This document shows, piece by piece, positions 46,095 through 63,552 of a stretch of DNA of 64,000 nt (position 1 is its first letter; every line of letters begins with the position of its first letter). This stretch comes from Daphnia pulex (Eukaryota > Arthropoda > Branchiopoda > Diplostraca > Daphniidae): contig NC_060022.1 in the NCBI RefSeq assembly GCF_021134715.1, forward strand, positions 7,191,303 through 7,255,302, in the 5' to 3' direction. A model generated the notes under the pieces. The model had not been told where the DNA came from and did not search any database. It saw only the letters and a program-made list of their open reading frames with translations. Position numbers and translations under genes: made by a program.

Positions 46095-49000
46095 TTATCG
46101 ATTCACTTCCACAGTCGGGTCGTACCTTTCGTAAGTAAACTCGGGATAGAGATTAAAACTCAAATAGTCAAGTGCTTGGTTAAATGCTTGTTGAAGAACT
46201 TCAACAAGTTCCTGAAAGGCGGGGCGTTCATCAAGATCGATCTGCCAGCAGCTAACCATGATTTGATAAAGAGGAAGTCCGATATTACCAGGCTGTTTCA
46301 ACCGCAGCCCACGTTGGACACGCTGAATCAACTCCTTACTGACCCGAATGTCGACATAAGGGGTTGCACCTAATTCAATAGTTTTATTTTGTATTTATTT
46401 TTGATTGCTAATAAAGCTAAAATCATTTTTAATAATTATTAAGAAAAAGATGCACATTAATTACCAAGGGTAACAATTTCCCAGAGGATGATGCCAAATG
46501 ACCAAACTTCACATTTGGGTGCATGCTGAGGACTCGTCAACGCTTCAGGAGCAATCCAGCGTTTAAAATCGGTGCTCTATCACATTAGACAGAAAATAAG
46601 CATTAAAGTTTAAAAATACATTTCCGTTCTAATTTAGTGCTCACCTGTCCATTGTTTGGTTGATAATAGTCCATTCCGAACCCCGAGATCTTAGGAACAG
46701 TTCCGTCGGTGCTGCATATGAAAATCGTTCTAGAAGATAGCCTTTTGTGAGGTACCTACATAGATATACAGAAACAATTATTTTAGATGGATTTTATCTG
46801 AAGAAAAGAATTGAAAACTGACCGATAATGATTGCAAATAAGCCATTCCCTTGGTGATACCAAGACCTACGTCTATGGCTTGAGCTTCGTGTAAGGTTGA
46901 GAATCTTTGTTCTTTAGTGGCATAAGACGGGTAGTTGTTCAATGCGCGACTATTTAGTAAAAATTCCTTTAAATTCATCCCATAAAATTCCGTAGCGACC
47001 AACATCATTTCTGTAATTTAAAACACAGTGAGACATGAACTCAGTATTTACTTATAATAATATATGTACATATAATTAATATGAAAATATTGTATACATT
47101 ATTAATTATTTTTATTACCTGGTTCTTCACATACGCCAATAATACCTGCTATATTAGCATGTTGCCCAACCTTAATCAGGACTCCAAGATCTTTTAACAT
47201 GGAATTTCTTTCTCCTTTTGCCAAAGACTTGTCTAAATGTTTCCAACAGGTTACAATGACAGTTTTTAAATATGATTGAAATAATTAGAAAACATCTCTA
47301 ATGAATATACCTTCAATGATGTGCAAAGCCGCTTCAATTTTAGATTCGCCTCGTTGAATGTTGCCTTTTAATACTTTGCCAAACTTTCCAGATCCAATCG
47401 AATCTGCGGTTTTAACAATATTTTCGGATGGAATTGTCCACATACGTTGAATTAATGATTCGTAATGATCGACAGCAGTCTCTTCAATTCCCATCACAAA
47501 CGAAGAGTGCACGTAGCCACTATCCTATGATAAGATACAAGAATTAATTTCTCAATCATTTAACTTAGTATGCCATACATACCAATTCAATTGTCGAGGT
47601 AGAACCTCCGTGAGTCAGACCCTGTCTGTCTGATTGTTTTCTCGAGCATTTGCGGCGATTTAAGTCGTTGCGATGAACTTTATGACGCAAATAAAAATAG
47701 ACAAAGATGGAAATAAGAAGTAAAAAGCCTAAAACGCCGATGGCAGCGGACAAGCCAACGACTAAAGCGGGAGGATCTCTTCCATACGGAAGTCGCTGTC
47801 GGCGAGTTGTGCTTCGACCACTGGTTATGGGTTTAGTTTTCCGAATAGGAATTTTGTCAATCAAATCTGTTTCTTCCAGTAATTTAGTGAAGCTATTGCC
47901 GTTAGTGCCAGGATCTTCTTCCACAACTACTAAAGGTGTTTGCTGGCTGGGAGGTTGAGTTTCGGCAACGGCTTCGACAAACTTTGGCCCAACTTCAGGA
48001 GCGTCAACTCCTATAGGATTACTCGGTTCGGAAAAGGAGTATTTAGATACACCTTCGTATGTAGATACAACCCCTAAAACGAAAAGTACTTCTCGATCAT
48101 CAGGTAATGGAGGATTGTTGAAAGTTCCACCATAGTTTCCACCATCTCCGACCACAAACTCTTGCTTAAAAAACTTGAAAGCAAAAAATTATATCATTAA
48201 AAAAGGCAATTATTTATTTGAAGAGGAAACATTTTTTTAGCAAACCTCCGGGCTTAATTCGGCAGCAATGTAAAACGGTATATTTTCTGCTTTTGCTTCT
48301 GCCCAGTTTTTTAACGGGCTATCTTTGTGTACACCTATGGAGGCAGCATCTTCGTTTAAAACTATGATTCTGTAGGATGTTATGGGTCCGTGACTGGGTA
48401 AGATCGGTTTCAGCTGGATTGTGGCCGTGTTATTAGCTGATTTGATCACCACGGGACGCTCTGGTTTATCTGGGGCTAAATACAAATATTTAAAAATTGC
48501 TGAAAAACTCACATGTTAGTTTTACTGTTTACCTCCAATTTCAGTATTGAAAATATTTGATAATGGCACACCATATCCATCCATGGTTTTAGCTTTAACA
48601 GTAATATTATACTGAGTACCAGGCTGAAGTCCTGGTAGTTCTGTTGTTGTTGTTACGTTTGAGAAAACCCAATCCATTGGGAGACCTACTGTACTAACTG
48701 AATATGAAGACACTGGAGTAGCAGCAACATGATATTCCAGGATAATTCCATTGGAAATGACTGGATGCTCCCAAGTAATTTTCATTGTATTTTCATGCTT
48801 ACTCAGCTGTGATAAAGATTTAGGTGGCCCAGACACTGGTAAAATAAAAAAACAAAACAATTTAAACACAATCTATAGGATACAGTAGCTGAGAAAATGT
48901 TACCTATGAATCCGGTTTCATAAACACTCATTGAGCTTGGACCTCCACATAATTTTGAATTATCTGATATACAAGTCAAAGGGCAAGTATCATTGATAGA

Positions 49001-49391
49001 TTGGGCACCTAGTGAACTTGTACATAGACACTGCTTCCCATCATGAATTCCTGAATATCTGCAGGATGGAGAATTATATTTAGATTTCTAATCTAGACAT
49101 AGCTTATTTCTCCTTACTTGTACTGAAGATGCCTGCACTGGGATAGACAGCTTGTAGGAGAATCTGCTGCAGCTGGGTTATTTATCATAAAATTCATAGA
49201 ATTTTGACCGTTGTTTATCTCCTGATATTGATAGCACCCAACATAATCTCCTTGTATTGCTAATGAAAAGGTAAAATTTCCACATAGTTGTGTATTTATA
49301 TATTTATGAAACTGAAAATATTACCTTGGATTGGAGAAAACAATTGTGCTGCATGTAAAAATACTAGCAATCCAGCAATAAGGAGATACAT
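46095..49391 (-). CDS. receptor tyrosine pseudokinase with WSC-like and FN3 domains
   Basis: Twelve exons join in phase to 833 residues: 49391-49325, 49259-49118, 49058-48904, 48835-48533, 48475-48246, 48173-47583, 47524-47311, 47232-47119, 47010-46823, 46755-46645, 46576-46465, 46369-46095. Order: signal peptide (1-20), WSC-like Cys-rich domain opening GDYVGCYQ (about 24-115), two FN3 domains (about 123-300), a Ser/Thr/Pro-rich stalk, a membrane span (about 435-461), then a tyrosine-kinase-like domain. The glycine loop GSGKFGKV is intact, as are WIAPEAL and EVWSFGIILWE. The VAIK lysine is His (AALH, residue 564), HRD reads HKR (Arg673), the catalytic-loop Asn is Thr678, and DFG is GFG (Gly693). 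Catalysis is therefore unlikely; signalling through a partner or as a scaffold is inferred. I cannot assign it to a named RTK subfamily. Confidence 0.92.
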
Positions 49392-50469
49392 TATAACTGC
49401 AGTATTTTTTTTTAAGGTTTGTTGTCAAATTGACAAATTTACATGACAGCCTATCAGGTATAGCGCCACACCCGGATAGCACGCGATTCGATAGTTGCTC
49501 TAGTACTAGTTACAACAAACCAAAATGTTTGAGTTGTTTTTAAAAAATCTGATCAACAGAAGAAAGTCAATTGATCTTACTACCTGGGCCTGAGGTATTT
49601 GATTATTTTTAACTGCTAATGCATTATTTTCTAAACTGTAACACACAAGTAAGCACTAAAACAGAGTAATTAGTAGTAATAGCATAACTGTGTAGCCACT
49701 GCCCACTGCTCACTGCAATGTTAAATCATGGTTAAATTTTCCTCTCGAGTTTTTCCCCAAAAGTTGAAGCAAATATCGCGTAACGATAGTGGAAAATGGG
49801 TATAAAATATCGATATACAGTTATACACACCTGCCGTAAATGAAGAGAACACAACTTATAAGAGCCATCTATTGGTTTGCGTTTGCCACACTTTTTACTT
49901 TTTAAAATTTTTTTCAACAATGCGGAATGCTTTTGCAGGATGCCGTACACGACTACAAAGAAATTGAAACCCAAAAATACTGCTATTTTTTATTTAACAT
50001 TGCAGGTAGCTACTTTTTCCCAGTTAGGTGTTTTAGTAAAACATATGCTTTCTTGTAATTAAAAAGTTTCTCCTTGAAGAAAAATCGAATTTTATATGCC
50101 ATTGCCATGACCATAGCATATAGATTCTTTTGTCGTGGCAATAATAAGTTCAAATATACGACTACTGCCATGTGCCACTACATTTCGTGTCAATGGTGTA
50201 CTTCACAGTCGTGACGCAGCCTATCGTAGCAATAGATTTAACCCGAAAAGTAAAAATTACAAAGAATCCGTTTGCGGGAGATGAACAATATACGAATCAA
50301 TTAATAAGTAACAAGTAATGTATATGTATTCCCAATAGAAACGAAAACTATGAAGAACCAATAAAGGGGGACTATATGGAATCATAATAATCTTTTATGT
50401 AGAAGGACACCAATAGTCTAGAAGAAGTCTTGCGATACTCCAAACTCAGAATAACTGGTCCACTGGTTA
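49392..50469. other. intergenic region, receptor promoter side
   Basis: No gene. It should contain the receptor transcription start (minus) and the 3' end of the ALDH gene. No canonical AATAAA was seen for ALDH on the minus strand close to its stop. The short frames at 49,730-50,060 have no features. Confidence 0.45.
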
Positions 50470-54628
<4,159 letters not shown>

Positions 54629-56121
54629 GATGGTTCAGTTTTCGAGAATTCAAATAAACAACTGCCTGTAGCAACTCTCTTGACAGACACAGTCAAACTT
54701 TTTTTCTGAACTCGACACACTACACTACTGCAACGGAGAGATATGCACTGTGGACTGTGGAGACTAGACACGGATACGATTGGCAGGCAGTTGATATACC
54801 TCCTTCTATCTCGTGGTGTACCAAGGACAAAAAAGCCTAGAGGGGCATTCTCGAATTGTGTGGATGAAATGGTCTCGGAAGCAAAAAAAAACGTCCAAAA
54901 GTAACTAATCAACGTTGTTACGTTGTCACCATCTTTTGTTACTTTTTGAACATTATTTATACACTAGTTTAATTAATATAGGTTAGATTCCCCACAGTAG
55001 GTTTACATAAACAATGTTATCTTCATATAAATAAAACGTTCGATACGATATCGATCGCGATAACAATAAATGAAACATCAGCCATCAGCCTTGAAACCAG
55101 GAGCAGAGGTTGATATAGATAATGAATGACACATGTTCTATAAGCAGTCAGAAAGTTCATCGGTAACAAAAATAACTTACTATCAAAACTAGAAACTTGT
55201 TTCCATTACAAATTACTGCCTTAAGTATTTCAAACACCCAATTTAGCCTTGTTCTGGATTATAGAAGCTTTTGAAAGTGAAAAATTTTAGAAAATTATGT
55301 TGACTTGACTATTTTAGTGAGAAATATCTAAATAAATGGAATTAATGCGGTAAATCATTAATAATGCAACCAAAAATTCAATAATAATAAACAAAACATA
55401 AACATTAGGAAATTAAGGCTGAAATATGCTGGCCCTTATCGTTTCTTAAGGAATACAAGAATAGTAGGCCTACGGAACAAAAAATTGAAACTCACTGAAA
55501 CAAAATCACAAGCAGCCATGGTTGAAGCTTGAAGAATCTTTTCGCCAGTCGTTAGTTCATCAACAACCTTAAACAATTAAAAAAGGTTTGCTACTAAACC
55601 TGTTCAGTCACAGAGATGTTAGCTACTACTTCGACTGCACAAAAAAATGAAAAATGAAATGCATGCAAGTGCAACACGTACTCGTAGAGCCCCCTATTGT
55701 TTTTTTTCCATGATGCTGTCAACTCCATATTTTCGTCTGCTGTTTTGACCACGCTCATGAGTCATGAGTCAAAACTCAAAACACAAGACATTCAATGAGC
55801 TCAAGAGCCAATCCTCAAACAATCATAAGCCAATGCCAATGCCAGAAAATTTCTTGTTTTCTTTTTTATCTGCAATAATAACTCAATTTTCAATTTGTTG
55901 AAGTATCATGTGATGTGGAAGTGTAGATGAATGAAATTTGTCTGAGCTGAACTGTTCTGAGCTCAAGGTTGAAGGTCCCATATGTAACCTCATCAGTCAT
56001 CACCTTCAATCAACCTACACATGTGTTTGATATTATTCATTTTAAATACCTCAATGGAATTGTAAGATTTCCAAACAGTTAACACTTAGATGTTCATTTT
56101 ACATTGGATGTAGACAATTTA
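54629..56121. promoter_or_regulatory. divergent promoter region of ALDH and MARF1
   Basis: Between the ALDH starts (minus) and the MARF1 start (plus). It contains the alternative ALDH first exon and AT-rich sequence; no TATA box stands out. Short opposite-strand frames at 54,343-54,912 overlap the ALDH first exon and its intron and are shadows. Confidence 0.5.
55496..55519 (-). other. possible alternative first exon of ALDH
   Basis: ATG at 55519-55517 opens MAACDFVS and ends in TCA|GTGAGT, phase 0, the phase that exon 2 (54109) accepts. The main first exon (MTNNEKTRDLGV) is also phase 0. A second promoter about 0.9 kb upstream is inferred; only the reading frame and donor are seen. Confidence 0.4.
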
Positions 56122-59100
56122 ATGATGGAAAGAAGTAGAAGCGAAATGCCAGCTTGGACTGAAGCAAAATCAATTTCATCTTGCTTTCTTTGTGGTTCAT
56201 TTTCTAAGGTTCCATGTACTCCTATTGGTACTATTATTGAAACATTTATTATTATCATATCCAAATTTTTGTTGGTCATTCTAAATTTTCCATACAGGTA
56301 TTTTCTGGGATATAGAAAATGTTAGATTACCCAACTGTTACCATGGAATGGCAGTTGTAGAAGCCATAAGACAACGATTTTTAGTGAATTATCGAGAAGC
56401 TGAATTTTTAGTTGTTTGTGATGTTAATAAAGAAAAAAAGGAATTGATCACCAATTTAAACAATGCTCAGGTACTAAATCCATCAAAATGTATAGACTAT
56501 CTAAAATAGGTGAAGATTAGAAATTGTCATAATCCTGAATGATGTGTGCTATAGTTAACATGTCATACTGTCATTATTCAATTTATTTTTACTTTGTGTG
56601 GTAAATTTCTTTCTTTGCTGAATTTAAAATATTGCATGTTAAACAAAGTTAAGTTTTATTCATGGTTAAATTGTTATTAAAGTATCTCTTTCCATATTTA
56701 GGTCACTGTGGTACATGTCAGCAGTACACACAAGGTACTTTATAAACTAAATTTCCCAAAGCAAGTTATGTAATTGTATGTGTACCTTATATGCATGAAT
56801 CTGGGGGGAAAAAATATAGAACGCCTGCGACGAAAAGCTGAGACAAACGTAAATAACCGGCATACTTGTGCTCTAAATCAAATTTTAAAATCTAAATTGT
56901 AACGAAACGCAATCTTTATATATTTTAGTATGAGGCGTTTTGCGGACAATATTGGAACCCCGTGTGCCATAATGCTCATAACCTCCGATGTAAATTTTAC
57001 TACAGATCTTTGTGATTTTAAGAATCGTAAAAATATTCATAGTAAGTTCAGTATGAATAAGATGAGTATCTATTAGTAATTAGGCTAAATTCAAAAATTT
57101 CCAGTCATCCTTCTTCATCAGATATTAGTATCTGAGGCCTTGTTGTTATGCTCCAATGAGCACTATTTGTTTGATGATATTTTGGAGGATGTACCTTTTT
57201 TAGTAGATGCAAACAAGGTAATTTGTTTTTCAAATCTGCCTTCATATGAGTATTTTAAAATATATTAAAAAATACAAACTAATTCAATCTTGAAGGAAAA
57301 CACCGATGCCGTATATTTGAACGTTTTAAATTTACCGCATTTTGTTCCACCATCCCAAATACGCCAGAGGGTTCAACAAATAGCAGGAAACTGTGGGGGG
57401 AAAATGGTTCAGTTACAAGGTGGCCGAGGCATCGTTCGTTTCAATGGTACTGTTGCCGCTCAAAGGTGGGTAATGACGATAACTGAAGTATTTGGTGCCG
57501 GAGGCATGCTCCTTGCTTTTGTTTCATTGTGCAGTTCGTACGTTATTCCCATTTTTCCTATCCCTTAAAAACGACGTTGACACACTAGATTAATTACAAC
57601 GGGCTGTGTCAAAAGTTAGTCGACTGTTTTCCTCTAGCGTGTACAATACCTTCCCCACTCGTGCCGATACGTACTCACTGTTGCAATCCAAGGATCTTTC
57701 TTAATTTTGATCTCTTCCATTTCGGCACCTTTCATTGCTTCGAAGAGCTCTGTTGCGGATGGAAGGTGAAGACGTTTTTGGCCGAAAAATATCTGTACAG
57801 TTTCCACCACTTCAACCTAGTGCCGGTTCTCGCATGCAGCCCAACGACCTGCTCGTCGTTCATCATCATTCTAAGGAAATGATTGAAGGAGCATGTAAGC
57901 GCCATTTTACACCTTTCCCTCCTCCACCTAACCCAGCCAAAGTGGCGCCTCCACGGCTCTTAAATCTTCGTCCACGTTGCGACAATGGAGAAGAGAAGGA
58001 AACTGTGCCCAGCTATGAAGAACTCTGCACTGAACTGGTAATTCTTTCTTGCCGACCCCCTTCCGAATATTAGTCCGACCATATGCTTTAAATACAACGT
58101 TAACTAGTCTCTCATTTTGAATAGGCTGATCAACCCAGTGTGGACGATACTTTTCATCGTGCCGTATTAGACGCTGATGGGCCCAACAGGTGGGACTATT
58201 ACCGAACCCCCTCGGAATATCTAGTCGAGAAAACTCCTCAGGGCCATCGAAGGATACGTGGTAACCACAAAGGTTTTTACTCTTCTCTCTTTTTGTCGTT
58301 CTTTGTCCCGGTTTTCATTGAAAAAATTTCTTCTAATCGAATTAGCCCAACACCAATCGCCGTTCAAAAGTCAAGAAAATCATGCCCATGACAAGGACGA
58401 AAATCGTGCTGCCTACATTCCGTTTCCTGCTCCAGCCACTGAAAATCTCAAACCTGTCTTTGCCTCAACACCTTCACAGCCATCGTTGTCACCCGTGCAG
58501 CCTCCCGCCTATACGTCAAACACTGTATCTGCTATTGCCGTCGATCTACACGTTACTAATTTAGACCAAAGCATCGGTGCAAAGGAGATGAAGACGCTCA
58601 TATCCTCTGTTTTCAAGCAGCACGTCATGGTATATTTCATTACGGCTTTTTACTTGACACCATTTTCCTAGAAGCTTCTCAAGATCCGAACTCTTTGTAA
58701 TAATGATACATGTATAAATCTAGGTCATGAATGTTACTGTTCATCTTCAGAATGATGGTCATCTTGCGGCCATAGTGCGCGTGCCATCCATTCAGGATGC
58801 CCAGTATTGCGTTTCCCAGCTTCATCGACGCAAATTAGGAAGCAAGCGAATTATGATTGCCTACGATCAGAATAGCCATGGCTTGGGGTCGGGAAGAAGT
58901 GTGCCAACACCTCTTCAAATCAGGTACGTAGTCGGCATTCGTCAAACCTTTCTCTGTAAATTGTTATATCGTCCATTTTTTCACGAATATTTTTCGGCAG
59001 AGCTCAAGTAAATGCGCTTCTCGCCGAAATACCTCAACGTCGTCTTCCACTTTTCAAATTCCGTGAGTTGTATGAACAACGCTACACTACATCGGTAATT

Positions 59101-62100
59101 CCATCATTTGCCATTTTTTTATTGATTCTTTTATTAGAAAAAATGTAAAACTTTTGTAATGTTTTTTTTTTTTTTTTATATATATATATATACATTCATA
59201 CATACATATATGTAACGCAGGTGAGTTTAGCAGACCTTCATCGACTTCGCGATATTTTGCATGTCACAGACGACGTCCATGGAAGATGTGTAGTTTTTCT
59301 ACAAAATCAATATCAACCTTCTAAAGTACATCAGTTTAGTGGCGAACAGTCTACTAGAGATGTAATCTCCGTATCCCGAAGTAGTTCTTCAATTTCCGAG
59401 GTATGGTACTTCCGGGTACTTCTCGATGTTTTGTGTTATCAGTTGTTGGATTACTGAACGTTAGCTAGTTTTGACCATGATAGTGCGTTTCCTTTGTTGA
59501 GATCATTCAGCTGCCTTCCAGATTGATTTTAAACGGCGGTGGACTTTGACTTCTTATTGCTACTTCAAAATTCTAAAAATCTACTGTGTATTTAAACCCT
59601 TATTTAGTTGGGTCGTTTCACCCTTGAAGGGGTCAAACCGGTTAAACGTACATTTGCATCATTCTTTTTTTTTTTAATCGTCCGCTTGTTTGTCGTATGT
59701 TGTTTTTCAGCCTGAACTTTCGGTGGCCGAAATGCCACGTTGTCCTCTTCACGATTGTATTCCAAACAATGTTTCCCATGGCTGGGCCGAGCCAGAACCT
59801 TCACCGGAACTTCCGTTGGTATACTCTACACTTCATCAAATTGCACTTCACACTCACTGTTTGTTGCAGTCACACGGAGGCACTATTCCATTGGCCAGGT
59901 AAAAGACTTCGGTTTTGCTTTAAATTTTGTTTTGTTTATTACTATTGATATTATTATTATTATTGATATTATTATTATTTGCTTTTTAATTATATTCTCT
60001 TTATTAACACTGTTTTCTCTTTATTGTTAGTTTGGCACGCTGTTTTGAAATAGAAATGGGTGGCCTGAATGTAAATGAAGAGAAAGGAGTACCACTGGAA
60101 CATCTCATCTCATGTGTAAAAGGAGTGGGCATAGTTTCTGTAGCTGGCCACAAACGATTACAGTGGTCAGGAAAAAACGATCAGTTGCAAGATAATGGTA
60201 TACGATGTATAATTCATAAACAAAAAATGTTGCTTAATTACAATTTTTTTAGAGCCCTTACAATCGCTGAATCCGTCCTTGCTTCCTCAGATGTCACTTC
60301 TCTGTCGAGAACTTGTAGATTTATTGAAAATGGCTCCACAATCTCGTATTCCTTTTTCCAAGTTCATTCCAGCTTATCACCATCATTTTGGTCGCCAATG
60401 TCGAGTAGCTGATTACGGATATACCCGTCTTATTGATTTGCTAGAATCTTTATCTCATGTTGTTCAGGTATCGTCAGCATTAACGTCTGGGCGTTATATA
60501 GCAATTCATTACTAATATCGCTCTTGCAGATTTTAGGAGAAGGTACAAGACGACATGTCACTCTTAGCCACAAAGCACAGATGAAACGTTTTACATCCGA
60601 TTTATTACGAAACTTGAAAGCCCAAGCCAGTAAACAGATGAGCGTTTCGATCTTCGCAACCCTTTATGAAAAGACACTTGGCCGTCCCTTCGATCCCAGA
60701 GACTATGGACTTTGCCATCTCAGTGATCTCTTATCGCAAGTTGCAGAAGCTTCAGTAGTCGTGATGACCACGGCTGAGGGAGAAGAAATAATCGCCTTAC
60801 CGAAGCGCGAACAGACATTAGAGGAAATGGAGCGTACTAAGCAATTTGCAGTTGAGGTTTTTCTGCTCAGTTTCTGCCTTATTTTTCAAACACTTTTAAA
60901 CAATTTACGGAAAACTAATCGTTTTCCGGCTTTACAGGTTGTCGAATTGTTGAAGCATGCTCCACAATGTAAACTAGACTTTGCTAAATTTATACCTGCC
61001 TATCACCATCACTTTGGTAGGCAGTGCCGCGTTTCAGACTACGGTTGCCAAAAGGTTTTTTCCCTTTTTTTACTCTTAATAATTAGCACTAATCTGACAA
61101 GTTTTTATTTTATTTTATTTTTAAATTAGCTTGTAGAACTTTTCGAGACGATTCCGGAAACTGTTCAGGTGATTTGTTTTTCGTGTTATATTTTGAGTGA
61201 TATAAACTATCATTAATCCAAAACTGTGCAAGTATTAATAATTCCATGTATCTTCAAGGTTTTTGAGATGGATAATGAAATAGAAAAGTATGTACAGTTG
61301 ACCATGAAACAACGTTTGAAGATTTTATCCGAGCAAGTTACATCTTTGGTTCGCAATCATTCTGCGCATCAACCCTTGTTGCTTAACTATTTGCCAGACG
61401 CATTTCGCATCCATTACGGCTTTGCTTTAAGACCTGAGCAATATAATGCTGTAAGTTTAGATGAACTTGTTGGAAAACTAAGGAACCATGTTCAGGTACT
61501 GAATAGACCTTGTCTTTTTTTTGTTAATTTGCATATTAATTGTTTTTAGCGCTAGCTTTTTAATTGTGAATTATTTTTGTGATTATTCAAATTATGAAAC
61601 GGGCTTAATACCACATAATATTACCAAGTACATAATTCTTAGATTTTAAATTTTTTAGGGCACTAAAAGTTATATGAACTAATATTCAAATATTGTACTG
61701 AATTTAGTTATCTTTTTATTTGCATTCTAGGTTGTTTATTCAGAGAGGGGAGCCGAATTATCATTGATTGATCAAAACAGCCTTTCAAATTCCAAATTCC
61801 GAGTAGTTACTATTCTTTATCCAGTAATTGATGGGTCAATGCCATTACACAAGCTACTCGAAAAGTACAAAGAGATGAATGGTCATGAGTGTCCACATAG
61901 CTTTCTCACTGATTACATGGAGGATATAGTAATAGTAAGTTTCTTATTTTTGCTACTTAAACTTACGCCTTATTAGCGTTGTCATTTTTTCTCTTCAAAT
62001 CCTATTTTTGAGCTTGAATCTATTCTTAAAATGTCTTGTAAAACAATTTCGTAATTTTAAATTTGGTGATATTTAAAGGTTGATAGTGAGAGTAAAACAG

Positions 62101-63552
62101 AACCAATCGTCCGGTTTGTTCCTATCATGTTGTTTTCACGTCAAGTTCACTTACTTTTGAATGAAAATGGAGGGCGTCTGTTGTTTGCTAACTTCGAGTC
62201 CAGTTATTTGGAGCGGTTTGGAGTCCAATGTCGACCCTCGACCTATGGCCAATCGAGCATCATGTCTCTTTTACAATCCATTCGTCATTTGGTCGTAATT
62301 CGCGGAAAGGGACCTAGACGTGTATTAACACTCCACAGAGAAATGGCAGGTAAAACTTGATGTTATTTCGTATTGGAATATTCTATATATTTCATGATAG
62401 ACTAATTTCATGGGCATTATCAAATAATTTTCAGCTGGTTATTGAATCCTAGCTAGCTATAGTACAACGTTTTATAAAAACTATGCAACATTTGATTTAA
62501 ATGTATTTTAAATCACATTTACAGTTTAGTTTGAGTTAATCTGTTTTCTTTGCCAGGTTTGATCCCCCCTTCCGTAGCGCAAGCACCGAAACCATCATGG
62601 ATCAAACCTCCAGCTCACTGGCTAATTTCACCGGAAGAAAAAATAATTTCTCGTCAAGAAGATAAAAGTCCTGATAAAGAAGGGATATATGAAGATCTCA
62701 AACAATTTTTCAACTCGGCCCCTGCTTCTTCTGTTGTAAGTAGTTCCCGTGTGGTCTACATTTTCTTCAGTTATTTAAGTTTATGTAAAATTCCGTTTTT
62801 TTTTCTCTCCTCGGTATGAATGGAACTTGGGTTGCTTTGCTTTTCGTTCCTTCGTGCATGTGTTGTTCTATATATATTCTAAACTGCACTTCCTGCAAAC
62901 TAGATGTTCGCTCCTGTCCCGACTTTTATTCCTTCGGTATCTTGGAGTCCGATATGGGGCATGGCTATGGGCATCCCTTTAAGCGTGTCGCCGACGTACG
63001 TTTCTAACACAAGCTTCTCCCCGAACTGGAATGCCAGTGGTACAACATCAAATTACCCGTGCAATTACTGGGTAGGCATTTTATGAACGAATTACCTATT
63101 TATCAAATTTCCTTCAGCCACCGTAGCTCAATCGCATTGTAATCGATTTCACATGCGAAAAGCCATTAACACATAATCCTTTCTCTATCTTCTTGTATTA
63201 TTTATTAGAGTTTAATGTTTTGTCCTTTTTTTTTCCCAGTTTACCGCATGGCATACTCCATGTACTTTTCCTGTACCCGTTACTCCTGTGCCTAGTTTTA
63301 CTTTAACTGGAGCATCGGTGGAAGAAGTATACATTCAATTTACTTTAACGATTAGTTAATTGGAAATATAAATTTTATGGTACTTATCAGATCGAAGAAA
63401 CAACTTCTGGCCCAGGAATTCCTCCTCCCGCGTCAGTACTTCCACGGCCATCGCTGATCATGGCGTCTCATGTTGACAAAACACCAAAAAGTCCCGTGAA
63501 AAGTAGAATTGCTGCACAATTCCGTACTCCAGCAATCAAACCCCTTAACTAG
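56122..63552 (+). CDS. MARF1: MARF1 / limkain-b1: NYN-RRM-LOTUS mRNA decay factor
   Basis: Twenty-six exons (first 56122-56227, 56298-56470, 56702-56734, 56820-56848, 56929-57041; last 63240-63326, 63391-63552) join in phase to 4,284 nt, 1,427 residues. In mammals MARF1 is a cytoplasmic RNA-binding RNase needed for oocyte meiosis and transposon control. Order: NYN/PIN RNase domain (about 36-185) with acidic residues in [15 protein letters not shown] and TSDVNF all kept; RRM1 (about 193-268); linker; RRM2 (about 450-530); eight LOTUS/OST-HTH repeats (from about 549, 678, 770, 852, 932, 1003, 1086 and 1152), the seventh short and divergent. LOTUS 3 and 5 share [15 protein letters not shown] exactly. 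The C terminus ends [13 protein letters not shown], resembling vertebrate MARF1 ends. The start has only about 35 residues before the NYN domain, far fewer than vertebrates; an upstream coding exon is possible but an in-frame stop lies just upstream at 56080. Confidence 0.95.

Noticed and set aside
47707..47958. Plus-strand frame of 83 codons
   Set aside because: Shadow of the receptor stalk and membrane-span exon on the opposite strand.
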